Source: Leptotrichia sp. oral taxon 879 str. F0557
GTDB taxonomy: Bacteria; Fusobacteriota; Fusobacteriia; Fusobacteriales; Leptotrichiaceae
Length of the DNA stretch: 42,437 nucleotides
Assembly (NCBI RefSeq): GCF_000469385.1
Contig: NZ_KI271295.1
Span: 1-42,437 of the forward strand
Reading direction: 5' to 3'
Below the pieces are notes generated by a model that did no database searches, had not been told where the DNA came from, and saw only the letters and a program-made list of their open reading frames with translations. The position numbers were made by a program, and so were the translations under genes. Numbering within the stretch: position 1 is the stretch's first letter; each line of letters starts with the position of its first letter. Positions 17,511 to 24,495 of the stretch are shown here, piece after piece.

Positions 17511-18095
17511 TTATATTATGCTGCTTGATAGCAAGTTCATTTTCACGCTCCAAGATATATCAAAATTTGAGTTTTGTAATACGTGAGAAAAAATATTATC
17601 GTCCTTAAATTTCCGTACTTCATCAATGCCTCTTATAGATTTTCTTTTTTCCTGTATCGGCTTGAATATTTCAAAATGGTTATACACTTCCACGCCTTCA
17701 GGAACGACATTCATAATTTCAATTTTTCGTTCAGCCATACCCATTAAAATTATATTGTCTTTAATTCCCTCTAAAACAGCATTTAATTCAAATTCCGAAA
17801 AACTCCCTATGTTATCGAGCGTTTTACATATCTCATTGAATGCCGCAAGCTCCTCTTTCGATGCCGCTGTTTTTTGGCCAGCCCATAAATTGGTAACATA
17901 CTTCTCTATAACTTCGTTTTTCTTTTCTTCGTATTCATCAGCTAAATTTGAATACTCCTGCTGCTTTTCAAACTTGAAATTTGCCAGTATGTCATCTTTA
18001 TATATCTCAGCCGCATTTTCAACTTCCCTTAAAATATTCTGTCTTTTATTTTCCAATTGAGTTCCTAGCTCTTTCAATTCTTTTAATAAATCCAT
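17511..18095 (-). CDS. coiled-coil protein of unknown function
   Basis: I do not recognise this 194-aa protein. Residues 1-90 are rich in Glu, Lys and Gln and predict long helices or a coiled coil. The rest is mixed, with FSEFELNAVLEGIKDNIILMG and MNVVPEGVEVYNHFEIF. There is no signal peptide or membrane segment. The start has GCAGGAGATG upstream. It sits between the integrase and small unknown genes, where satellites and prophages often carry accessory or helper-interference genes; that is only a positional argument. Confidence 0.75.
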   Translation of the reverse strand: MDLLKELKELGTQLENKRQNILREVENAAEIYKDDILANFKFEKQQEYSNLADEYEEKKNEVIEKYVTNLWAGQKTAASKEELAAFNEICKTLDNIGSFSEFELNAVLEGIKDNIILMGMAERKIEIMNVVPEGVEVYNHFEIFKPIQEKRKSIRGIDEVRKFKDDNIFSHVLQNSNFDISWSVKMNLLSSSII

Positions 18096-18126
18096 TTCTT
18101 GATCATCTCCTGCTTTTATATTTTTA

Positions 18127-18138
18127 CCTGGTACCAGG
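18127..18138. promoter_or_regulatory. perfect 12-bp palindrome, possible operator
   Basis: CCTGGTACCAGG, G+C-rich in an A+T-rich intergenic stretch, 32 bp upstream of the start of the 17511-18095 gene. It could bind a dimeric regulator; nothing identifies which. Confidence 0.3.
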
Positions 18139-18189
18139 CAGTTTTAAATAAATATCTTGTTAATCCTATCCTAAGGCCCATTTATCATA

Positions 18190-18393
18190 TTATCCCCTTC
18201 TCTCCCTCTCAATCTGTTTTCCGCGTATTCTCCCGTAATTAAATACGTTCACTATTATCATTGCATTTTCAAAAAGCACTTTCTCCTTGCCCTTGTCCTT
18301 GAATAGTTTTAATAAAATATCTCTGTCATCTCCTGTTGGTATTTTCTGATTCCCAAGTATTAAATCCAAATTATCCTCTGTTATTTTTATCAT
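18190..18393 (-). CDS. small hypothetical protein
   Basis: A 67-aa acidic-to-basic protein that I do not recognise (begins MIKITEDNLDLILG, ends in a basic tail KQIERERRG). It is supported as a gene by AAGGAGAGG 11 nt before the ATG, a site nearly identical to that of the 84-aa gene further upstream. No motifs or membrane segments are visible. Confidence 0.65.
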   Translation of the reverse strand: MIKITEDNLDLILGNQKIPTGDDRDILLKLFKDKGKEKVLFENAMIIVNVFNYGRIRGKQIERERRG

Positions 18394-18420
18394 AGGCTTT
18401 CCTCTCCTTATTTTTTGTTA

Positions 18421-18449
18421 TTTACTTTTCTTTGGGGCTGTGCTATAAT
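18421..18449 (+). promoter_or_regulatory. promoter of predicted small RNA 2
   Basis: TTTACT (18421-18426), a 17-bp spacer and consensus TATAAT (18444-18449), with the extended -10 TG at 18441-18442. It points rightward, against the flanking genes, with a terminator 60 nt downstream. Confidence 0.6.
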
Positions 18450-18455
18450 CTGAGT

Positions 18456-18510
18456 AACAAAATTAGGTAAATCCCTTATAACATTCTCCAAGTCGGAGGA
18501 TGTTTTTTTA
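18456..18510 (+). ncRNA. predicted small RNA 2 of the element (+ strand)
   Basis: About 55 nt from the expected start of the preceding promoter to the end of the T-run. The terminator is ACATTCTCC (18481-18489), loop AAGTC, GGAGGATGT (18495-18503; one G-U pair), then six more T. It has no reading frame. Its 5' part contains a 14-bp repeat, CAAAATTAGGTAAA, found again at 18905-18918. It runs antisense to the leader of the 18190-18393 gene. Confidence 0.5.
18458..18471 (-). repeat. 14-bp direct repeat, copy 1 (upstream of the 67-aa gene)
   Basis: Reads TTTACCTAATTTTG on the gene strand and is identical to 18905-18918. Each copy lies upstream of a minus-strand gene of the element, so it may be a regulator site. 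Confidence 0.45.
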
Positions 18511-18514
18511 TGCT

Positions 18515-18880
18515 CTAGTCGCTCCATAAGCTTTCAAGATAGTCATTTTCTTCACATTCCAGATTGAATATCATATAATCCAGTTCTGAAATTTCCTTGT
18601 TTATCTTTTCCTTTAAATCTTCCAGTTTTTCAAGATTGCTCCTATAACCTCGCTTACCGCCCTGAACTCGCACGCCGCCATAGGTTACTTTGCTCATGTG
18701 CAGCCCCTTAATTTCTCCTTTTTCTATTTTTTGCAAAAGTTTCTTTTTCTTCTCGATCTCCTTCTGCAGACTCTTTATCTTTTTACTATTATCAACAATT
18801 TTCCTTTTTCCCACTATCTCGCTCTTATTTAGAGCGTTCGTTACGGCAATGGCCAGTTTTTCAATCTGTTCATCATTCAT
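18515..18880 (-). CDS. coiled-coil phage-type protein (DUF1492-like)
   Basis: A 121-aa protein: N-terminal helix, Lys/Glu-rich coiled coil (about 30-60), then a short block HMSKVTYGGVRVQGGKRGYRSNLEKLEDLK split here as HMSKVTYGGVRVQGG and KRGYRSNLEKLEDLK, and a second coil. This pattern (coil, short RVQ-type motif, coil with paired Glu/Leu) recalls small DUF1492/ArpU-associated proteins of Gram-positive phages, some linked to late transcription; the match is by eye only. ATG 18880 is chosen because AGGAG lies 8 nt upstream. The longer in-frame start at 18907 lacks one. Confidence 0.65.
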   Translation of the reverse strand: MNDEQIEKLAIAVTNALNKSEIVGKRKIVDNSKKIKSLQKEIEKKKKLLQKIEKGEIKGLHMSKVTYGGVRVQGGKRGYRSNLEKLEDLKEKINKEISELDYMIFNLECEENDYLESLWSD

Positions 18881-18904
18881 TAAATATCTCCTAATAGTTA
18901 TAAT

Positions 18905-18918
18905 CAAAATTAGGTAAA
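18905..18918 (-). repeat. 14-bp direct repeat, copy 2 (upstream of the 121-aa gene)
   Basis: Identical to 18458-18471. It lies in the 46-bp gap between the 84-aa and 121-aa genes, partly where the promoter or leader of the latter would be. Confidence 0.45.
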
Positions 18919-18926
18919 ATTATAGA

Positions 18927-19181
18927 TTATTTGAATTCATGTACATCTAAAAAACTTAATATCCATTCGTACATCTTACGTATTTCCTCAATATCATCTC
19001 TAAAAATTGCCACGTCTTCCCCTGCTGTCATTTTTATCAAGATATAGGGGCCGTTTGATTTCGTGTCTAGCAATCCTACCTTTACAATATATTTTGTATT
19101 TATCAGTGTATTGCTGATCTTCAAGAACATATCTTTTTCCAAGATGTTTCCCGTGATATGCTCCGTTAAAGTCTTTGCCAT
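18927..19181 (-). CDS. small hypothetical protein
   Basis: An 84-aa protein, soluble, with alternating beta-like segments (MFLKISNTLINTKYIVKVG, PYILIKMTAGEDVAIF) and a C-terminal helix ending FLDVHEFK. I do not recognise it; the fold could be a small beta-barrel. The ribosome site AAGGAGAGG is strong. It is the first gene downstream of the origin-like region in the leftward direction. Confidence 0.65.
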   Translation of the reverse strand: MAKTLTEHITGNILEKDMFLKISNTLINTKYIVKVGLLDTKSNGPYILIKMTAGEDVAIFRDDIEEIRKMYEWILSFLDVHEFK

Positions 19182-19226
19182 TAATCCTCTCCTTATTTTA
19201 AAATTGTTACAGTTTTCTTATTCATC

Positions 19227-19807
19227 TGTCTTATTTCACAAGTTTTTATTTCTAATACAGGACACCCTCAAACCTCGATTATCCCAGCGTTTTAATGCTT
19301 TTTTGTCTTGTGTCCTGTGTAAATTCTGAAAATCTTTATATATTTATTTATATATTGTATTAAATTATATTATATATATTTTTATATATAATATATTTAT
19401 TAAGAATAAATATATACAAGACAAAAGACAAATCACATTGAACTTTAGTGTTTATAACACTTTGGGTATGTCTTGTATCTGTCCTATAAAACTAATGAAA
19501 AAGGACAATTTTACTCAAATACATAAATTCTTTCTCCGTCTATTCTTTTTTTGTTTTATCTCCAATTTATCCGTTCCAGTATATCCGTGGCGTTACAAAA
19601 GTTTTATTTTATAAGCCTTTCCGCTTATTATGGAACGGATGAACGGATAAAATCCCAATTTCTTTATATACAACATAATATTATATATAAATTCATTTCA
19701 TATACTTTTTTTATCCTACTTATTTATAAATATAAATATATCCGTGTATGTGTTCCAATACTCTCATAAAACCTTTATTTACAACATTTTCAATATGGAA
19801 CGGATAA
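19227..19807. other. gene-free, iteron-rich AT region: candidate replication origin
   Basis: No gene is supported between 19182 and 19813. Set A repeats: TGTCTTGT at 19304-19311 and 19469-19476, its inverse ACAAGACA at 19416-19423, and the shorter AGGACA/TGTCCT at 19259, 19311, 19480 and 19502. They flank an AT-only tract (about 19335-19415) holding an AT palindrome. Set B repeats: TTATCCGTTCCA at 19567-19578 and its inverse in TGGAACGGAT (19631-19640), GAACGGATAA (19641-19650) and ATGGAACGGATAA (19795-19807), flanking a second AT tract (about 19660-19740). Repeats in opposite orientation around an unwinding-prone tract, next to the primase-helicase gene, are the form of satellite and plasmid origins. 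Confidence 0.6.
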
Positions 19808-19813
19808 TTATTT

Positions 19814-21928
19814 TTATGTGTTCCAATCTGTGTCATCTGTTCCAATGTCGTAGTATTTATATTTTTTTCCTTTATCATCTCTTTTAGATTTTACAGCTGT
19901 TCCAGTGAATGCTGTAAATTCACGTGAAAATGTGATTTTATGTTTGGGCTTTCTTCCATTAATACCGCAGTAAATTGTATATTTATTGTATACTTCCTGA
20001 GTAGACTTATTAATGTACCAATTACTGTTTTCTTCATCTTCCATTGTTTCGTGATAAAAGGCTTTTATTGTATTATTTTCCATGTCGTACTCAAGCAAAC
20101 TTTTTTTCATTTTCTCGTCCTCTTCAATGTATCCTCTGTCTATCAAGTCGCCTAAGGCATTTAATGATAAGTAGAGCAGTGCCTCAAGGTTATTTTCATT
20201 CATAATCTTGTCAAATATCTTTTCATCCCTTTCAGGACTTCCAACAGAAAAATCATTATCGAACTTTATAAATATTAATCTTCTTAATATTGCTCCTGTT
20301 GGGTCATCGATTCCTGGAACTTTATTGGCTGTAAATATTAAAGTTATTGAAAAACTGGTGTCTATGCCCTGCTTTCCTTTTTCTTCCACGTTCATACTCT
20401 CTCCTGTTACCAGTTTTTTGAATATGTCTGTTTCAATTATAAATTTTCCTGAAATATCATCACCCAAATTAACAATTTTACCTTTTAACAATATAGTGGA
20501 AAATCTATTGCCTAATGCCTTTAAATCCAGTGTACTTCTATTATCCTTACCCAAAAGATTTTCAAGCAATCTGAAAAACACGCTTTTACCGTTGCTCATA
20601 TTCCCTATAATCATAAAAGCCTTTGCTATTTGGTTTTTATTCGGGTAGAATATCGAACCTATCATTTCATAAATAAGTCTTTTGTCAAATTCCCTGTACT
20701 TTACAAAACTTCCTATAATTCTGTCAATCTCTTTGGTATCCGCATTTGGATTATAATTTGTAGGTATTCTATTCGTGCAAACAACACTGGGGTTAAAATC
20801 TATAAGTTTTCTGTTTTTTATATCCCATAGTCCATTTTTTAGTGCTTTATACCATTGATTAACCTCTACCGTATCAACCATTGTTTCGATATGATCCATA
20901 ACTTCTCGTTTCTGTCTTATAGTTAAACCTGGTATCATTTTAGACATTGCTTTTTTTACCGCCAATATATCATTTGTATATATACCATTATCATAAATGT
21001 GAAGTTTATTTTCGATTTTAACTATATTATGAGTGATTATTAAATACTCCCCAAAAAGGTGATGCATAAATCTGCCTTTCTCATTAAAAAACATTTCAGC
21101 GGTTACTTTGTCCAATGGTATTTTATCATTATATAGCCGCTCGCTATCGTCATCAGGTACAATGCCCTCATCTCTCATTATTGATTCAAATTCTGATTCA
21201 GGCAGCGGCGCATAGAACATATACCTATCTATTATAGTGCATATTTTCAGTATTTCATCGGCAGTATAGTGTCTTCCCATTTTGAAAAGGTGATGTTTAT
21301 GTGCCGATAAAAATGTGTTCCTTGTGTCCATACCTTCCGTTTTGATAACGCCCTCTATCTTCTTAAATCTGTAATTTTTCTTTTCCTGAAAAGGAACATA
21401 TAAGAATATTGGCAGGTCAGGTATCTCAGCAGTATCATTTATTATTTTCCGCTCCTCTCCTGCAACCGTTAAAAACTCAAGTCCGCCTTTGCTCCCAAGT
21501 TTTATATCTATTTCAATACCTATTGGGGTATAAAATTTTGTATCAGACTTCTTATATCCGTAAATATCTTTAAAAAGAAAATGATAGCCCTTATCTGATT
21601 CAATCATTGGGCAGTTTATACCTAAATCGGTTAAAATCTCAATAAGCTTTTTCCCTTCTTCCTTTGTGTCCACGTCAATAAGAATTATATTGGAGGCAAG
21701 CACTCCCACTATGCTGTTATAGTTTTGGGGCATATTTTTAGCCTGTGCAAATGTCTTTAATTTCTTCTTCTGCCTGTACGGTTCCATTTTCACAAATTTC
21801 TTGACGTTTCCGTTCCTGTCTTTTCCTGTATAGGTTCTTATCCTCTTGTCGGGCCTTTTCTTCTCCTGGTTATAGAACTTTTCCATGTCAGCCCATATAA
21901 ATCCCCTGTAACATTCCTCAAATTTCAT
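19814..21928 (-). CDS. replication protein: prim-pol primase fused to SF3 helicase
   Basis: A 704-aa replication protein. The N-terminal archaeo-eukaryotic primase-like domain has DVDT (D85, D87), SDKGYHFLF (H116) and EIDIKLG (D141). The middle region resembles the D5-N domain. The helicase domain has Walker A GNMSNGKS (442-449), Walker B NLGDDIS (D490/D491), sensor motif IFTANKVPGIDD (N535) and the arginine pair R549/R550. A C-terminal winged-helix-like segment follows. Such proteins melt and prime the origin of phages, satellites and plasmids. The start has AAAGGGGTG overlapping the stop of the 64-aa gene upstream, so they are coupled. Iteron-like repeats begin 7 bp beyond its stop. Confidence 0.92.
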   Translation of the reverse strand: MKFEECYRGFIWADMEKFYNQEKKRPDKRIRTYTGKDRNGNVKKFVKMEPYRQKKKLKTFAQAKNMPQNYNSIVGVLASNIILIDVDTKEEGKKLIEILTDLGINCPMIESDKGYHFLFKDIYGYKKSDTKFYTPIGIEIDIKLGSKGGLEFLTVAGEERKIINDTAEIPDLPIFLYVPFQEKKNYRFKKIEGVIKTEGMDTRNTFLSAHKHHLFKMGRHYTADEILKICTIIDRYMFYAPLPESEFESIMRDEGIVPDDDSERLYNDKIPLDKVTAEMFFNEKGRFMHHLFGEYLIITHNIVKIENKLHIYDNGIYTNDILAVKKAMSKMIPGLTIRQKREVMDHIETMVDTVEVNQWYKALKNGLWDIKNRKLIDFNPSVVCTNRIPTNYNPNADTKEIDRIIGSFVKYREFDKRLIYEMIGSIFYPNKNQIAKAFMIIGNMSNGKSVFFRLLENLLGKDNRSTLDLKALGNRFSTILLKGKIVNLGDDISGKFIIETDIFKKLVTGESMNVEEKGKQGIDTSFSITLIFTANKVPGIDDPTGAILRRLIFIKFDNDFSVGSPERDEKIFDKIMNENNLEALLYLSLNALGDLIDRGYIEEDEKMKKSLLEYDMENNTIKAFYHETMEDEENSNWYINKSTQEVYNKYTIYCGINGRKPKHKITFSREFTAFTGTAVKSKRDDKGKKYKYYDIGTDDTDWNT

Positions 21929-21940
21929 CTGTTCACCCCT

Positions 21941-22135
21941 TTAAACCAATTTTTCTCTTATATCCTTAACACTGCTGATAATATCCATTCCCATATCTAG
22001 CAAATGGGCAAATGCTGCTGTTCTGTACTCAAATCCATCTCCATTTGATACAGCATAATACATTGCGTCTAATAGTCCAGTTAATTCCTCGCATTTATTC
22101 TGCAGTTTTTCAACCTGTATAATTGTTTCTATCAT
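21941..22135 (-). CDS. small hypothetical protein, helical
   Basis: A 64-aa helical protein (MIETIIQVEKLQNKCEELTG at the start) that I do not recognise. Its ATG shares a base with the TAA of the 39-aa gene upstream, and its stop overlaps the ribosome site of the primase-helicase gene. Translational coupling on both sides supports it as a real gene of the early leftward operon. Confidence 0.65.
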   Translation of the reverse strand: MIETIIQVEKLQNKCEELTGLLDAMYYAVSNGDGFEYRTAAFAHLLDMGMDIISSVKDIREKLV

Positions 22136-22254
22136 TATCTCACTTCCCCCTTAATCAGCCTTTTTATTCTGTTAATTATCTTCTTCTGATTCTTTTCCCT
22201 TGCCTTGTCGCTGTTCTCATTTACTATTCCTACAGCTTCAAATTTGTGTTTCAT
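22135..22254 (-). CDS. 39-aa basic protein in the early operon
   Basis: A short ORF (MKHKFEAVGIVNENSDKARE, then a Lys/Arg-rich helix ending KRLIKGEVR). It has TAAGGA immediately upstream and a TAATG overlap with the next gene. It is strongly basic in its second half, so it could bind nucleic acid, but no family is recognised. Tight packing between coupled genes is the main support. Confidence 0.55.
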   Translation of the reverse strand: MKHKFEAVGIVNENSDKAREKNQKKIINRIKRLIKGEVR

Positions 22255-22291
22255 TCCTTACCACTCCATTTCCAAATTAATTTTCTGTCGA

Positions 22292-22492
22292 TTAGTCCAA
22301 AAATATTTCAGCTACTTCATCATTTGAAAGATTCAGCAATTTTTTAAGTTTTGAGATTTCTGGCTGTGTAAATACCCTTTTACCGTTCAACCTGTCTCTT
22401 ATACTTCCAGTAGATAATTGCAAATTCTTACCTATCGTCCCATAAGTAAAATTGTACTCTCTTAATCTACCTTTCAGTTTATTCAAATTCAT
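22292..22492 (-). CDS. Cro-like helix-turn-helix regulator
   Basis: A 66-aa protein with a five-helix HTH layout: YGTIGKNLQLSTGSIRDRLNG as helix-turn-helix, then the KLKKLLNLSNDEVAEIFL tail typical of DUF739-type phage Cro proteins (motifs given in part). It is the first gene leftward from the divergent control region shared with the CI-like repressor, the usual Cro position. The ribosome site GCGAGGGAT precedes ATG 22492. Confidence 0.8.
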   Translation of the reverse strand: MNLNKLKGRLREYNFTYGTIGKNLQLSTGSIRDRLNGKRVFTQPEISKLKKLLNLSNDEVAEIFLD

Positions 22493-22524
22493 ATAATCCC
22501 TCGCTTTCTTTTGTTATTAAAAAT

Positions 22525-22563
22525 AAGACTTTTTTGTCTTAATATGGTATAAATAGTTATAAA
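22525..22563. promoter_or_regulatory. divergent control region: operator palindrome and repressor promoter
   Basis: AAGAC-TTTTTT-GTCTT (22525-22540) is an inverted repeat midway between the divergent Cro-like and CI-like genes. Rightward, TTGTCT (22534-22539) and TATAAA (22558-22563), 18 bp apart, could be the repressor promoter, so repressor binding would overlap its own -35. The half-site also resembles the TGTCTT iterons at 19304 and 19469. Confidence 0.5.
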
Positions 22564-22585
22564 AATAAGGTTAGGCGGCATTGAT

Positions 22586-23215
22586 ATGAATAACGAAAAA
22601 ATAGGAAACAATATAAAAAAATGGAGAAAATTAAAAAAACTAACTCAACAAGAATTAGGGTTATTAATAGACAAAAATGTTAAAAGTATTCAACGATACG
22701 AAACAGGAGTAAATCCTATTCCCATAGATGTATTAAGTAACATCGCTAAAGCCCTTAATATCGGAATTGATAAACTGATATATGAAAATAGTGGTTTTTC
22801 TAATAAAATTGAGAATAATAAGTACGATCCTTTTATTAAATTATTATCTTCACTAGGCTATGAAATTGAACAGTTCCCATTGTATATTGGAGAGGACAAC
22901 TGGGAAGATGTTTTAATACTGAAAAAAGAGAAAAAAGAGTTGCAATTAAATATGGAAGATACAAATGTTTTATTTAGCGATATAGAGAAGTATATAGATT
23001 TTTCCGTACACAAAATGGAAAACAGCACGGAATTTAAAGACGAGTCAATAGAAGATAAAATTGAGAATAGTATAGACAAGTACTATACTGATGGATTCAT
23101 TGAAAAAATAAAGGAGCAAATTGGGTATTATGGAAGTGAGTATATAGAACCTTTAAATACTGCTCAAAGATTAGTATGGGAAAAATGGAAAGAGGAAAAT
23201 ATAGACAAGAAATAA
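22586..23215 (+). CDS. CI/Stl-like repressor with XRE helix-turn-helix
   Basis: A 209-aa protein. Residues 5-62 form a classical XRE HTH (IKKWRKLKKLTQQELGLLI, NVKSIQRYETG, PIDVLSNIAKALNI). The remainder is acidic and not a LexA/S24 peptidase: I see no Ser-Lys autocleavage motif. It is therefore unlikely to be switched by RecA-stimulated self-cleavage. As with satellite Stl repressors, a protein partner might lift repression; that is inference. It is the only + strand gene of the element and diverges from the Cro-like gene. TAGGCGG precedes the ATG. Confidence 0.88.
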   Translation: MNNEKIGNNIKKWRKLKKLTQQELGLLIDKNVKSIQRYETGVNPIPIDVLSNIAKALNIGIDKLIYENSGFSNKIENNKYDPFIKLLSSLGYEIEQFPLYIGEDNWEDVLILKKEKKELQLNMEDTNVLFSDIEKYIDFSVHKMENSTEFKDESIEDKIENSIDKYYTDGFIEKIKEQIGYYGSEYIEPLNTAQRLVWEKWKEENIDKK

Positions 23216-23749
23216 TCACTTCAACTGAATACCTATTAAATACAGCCAATAGGGATAATACCACTTCCTTTTGGTTGTTTTTTATATTATAACCATGATA
23301 TATCCCTTTAATTATTGGGGTATATAGAACTGGGCGGAAAAATCAGCCCAAACCATTTTTGGACTGGGCAAACATATTAAATTATCTATTAAATTGAATT
23401 GCCCTAAAACTTCAGGTGAATTAAATTTATTTCCGTTTTATACCAACATTTTCCAATACGTCAACAAATGTCAACAATTTTCCTTATAACTTTTTCCAGC
23501 ATAAATAAGTGATAACCCTGATACGAAAATTTTTCGTACCGTGAATAATAATTTTTTTTCGTTACCTCGTGAAACACAACCCCATATAATCCAAATACAA
23601 GCCCATACAGGCTTTCAATTCAATTCCTTGATATTTTCTTGCTTAACTTATCAAAATACTTCCACAGCTTGTTTTTGAGCTCACAGCATTGTGAAACTTA
23701 CAGACAATTAATTTACATTTGGGCCTTTTGAAAACTCTCTATAATTCCC

Positions 23750-24054
23750 CGAATAGCCTGTAAAAATTAAAATGTCAAGTTTTGTCTATTTTTTAATGCT
23801 AATAAAAATTAAATCTCAAGTTTTCTCAGGTTTTATATTCGTACTGTCTAAATCCAAATTTAGTATTTTTTAGTAATTTGTATTTTATAGTTCTCGGTTT
23901 ATTCCTAAGATGTTTACCATACGAGCATAGAGGGGGTATCACGTTCGTTAAATTAAATTTTGATATAAATCTATGGGTAGAGTATAAATCTATCTTAAAT
24001 CGCTTAATTTTCATTAAAAATTTATTTTTATTTTTAATTTTTACAGGCTATTCG
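23750..24054. repeat. 305-bp segment bounded by 23-bp perfect inverted repeats
   Basis: The left arm is 23750-23772 (begins CGAATAGCCTG) and the right arm 24032-24054 (ends CAGGCTATTCG). They are exact reverse complements. Both contain AATAGCCTG, nine bases shared with the att core. Inside, a 25-nt near-direct repeat occurs at 23761 and 23803. No target duplication is evident beside the arms, and the interior has no credible gene. It could be a miniature element, extra integrase sites or a large RNA hairpin. Confidence 0.6.
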
Positions 24055-24285
24055 CGTTTTTAGGCAAGTTTTGGCAAGCTATACAGCAGAATCCCAAAAA
24101 TAGAATTGCCCTGAAACTTCCGGTGAAATAAATTAATGATTTCTCCGAGAATGGAACTTTCCGTTCTCATATCAAAATATCTAATTAGAACTGCCATAGC
24201 GTTTGCCAAATAAAATTTTGGTAGTATTCCTTGTCTAACTTAATTTTAAGATCTTAAATCGCTTAATTTACATCCAATATAAAAA

Positions 24286-24313
24286 GAGCAGCCGTTAAAC
24301 TGCTCTGAATTTT
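24286..24313. terminator. terminator-like hairpin near the right end
   Basis: AGAGCAG (24286-24292) pairs with CTGCTCT (24301-24307) around an 8-nt loop. On the minus strand the stem is followed at once by TTTTTA, so it would mainly stop transcription entering the element from the right flank. Confidence 0.65.
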
Positions 24314-24379
24314 ATATTTTAATGATTATACTATATATTGTGGTCAATCACTTATTTTAACCTCAATATATATTGTATT

Positions 24380-24401
24380 TTTGTTACATACCTGTTACAT
24401 A
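24380..24401 (+). repeat. integrase arm-type direct repeat, right copy
   Basis: Identical over 22 bp to 16349-16370 and in the same orientation; two TGTTACATA units separated by CC. It lies about 100 bp inside attR. Confidence 0.7.
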
Positions 24402-24495
24402 CATACTAATTTTAAGGGATTTTTATGTGATATTTTTTCTTTTCTCATACCTTTAACACGAGTAAATATCGTTATTTACCCATTTCACAGTTTTG

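Larger units (their letters stand above)
23216..24379. other. gene-free, repeat-rich right end of the element
   Basis: About 1.2 kb in which I support no gene; short ORFs at 23826-24063 have neither ribosome sites nor plausible sequences. It holds many repeats: paired TGGGC/GCCCA hairpins (23331-23370), TGTCAACAA doublets (about 23459-23478), palindrome TACGAAAA-T-TTTTCGTA (23522-23538), the direct repeat ATCTTAAATCGCTTAATTT (23992-24010 and 24252-24270), a diverged 31-bp pair (23396-23426 and 24103-24133) and a 22-nt hairpin (24147-24168). It may hold mobilisation or packaging sites, or be decayed sequence. Confidence 0.5.

Noticed and set aside
19335-19415. AT-only tract considered as a CRISPR leader or simple low-complexity artefact
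   Set aside because: No regularly spaced repeat-spacer units are present anywhere in the window; the flanking inverted iterons give a better explanation as an origin.
20208-20648. 146-codon + strand ORF opposite the primase-helicase
   Set aside because: Shadow frame of a gene with intact motifs; composition is not protein-like and it has no start signal.
23826-24063. Overlapping 61-62 codon ORFs on both strands in the right end of the element
   Set aside because: No ribosome sites, no plausible protein composition, and they run through the 23-bp inverted repeat.
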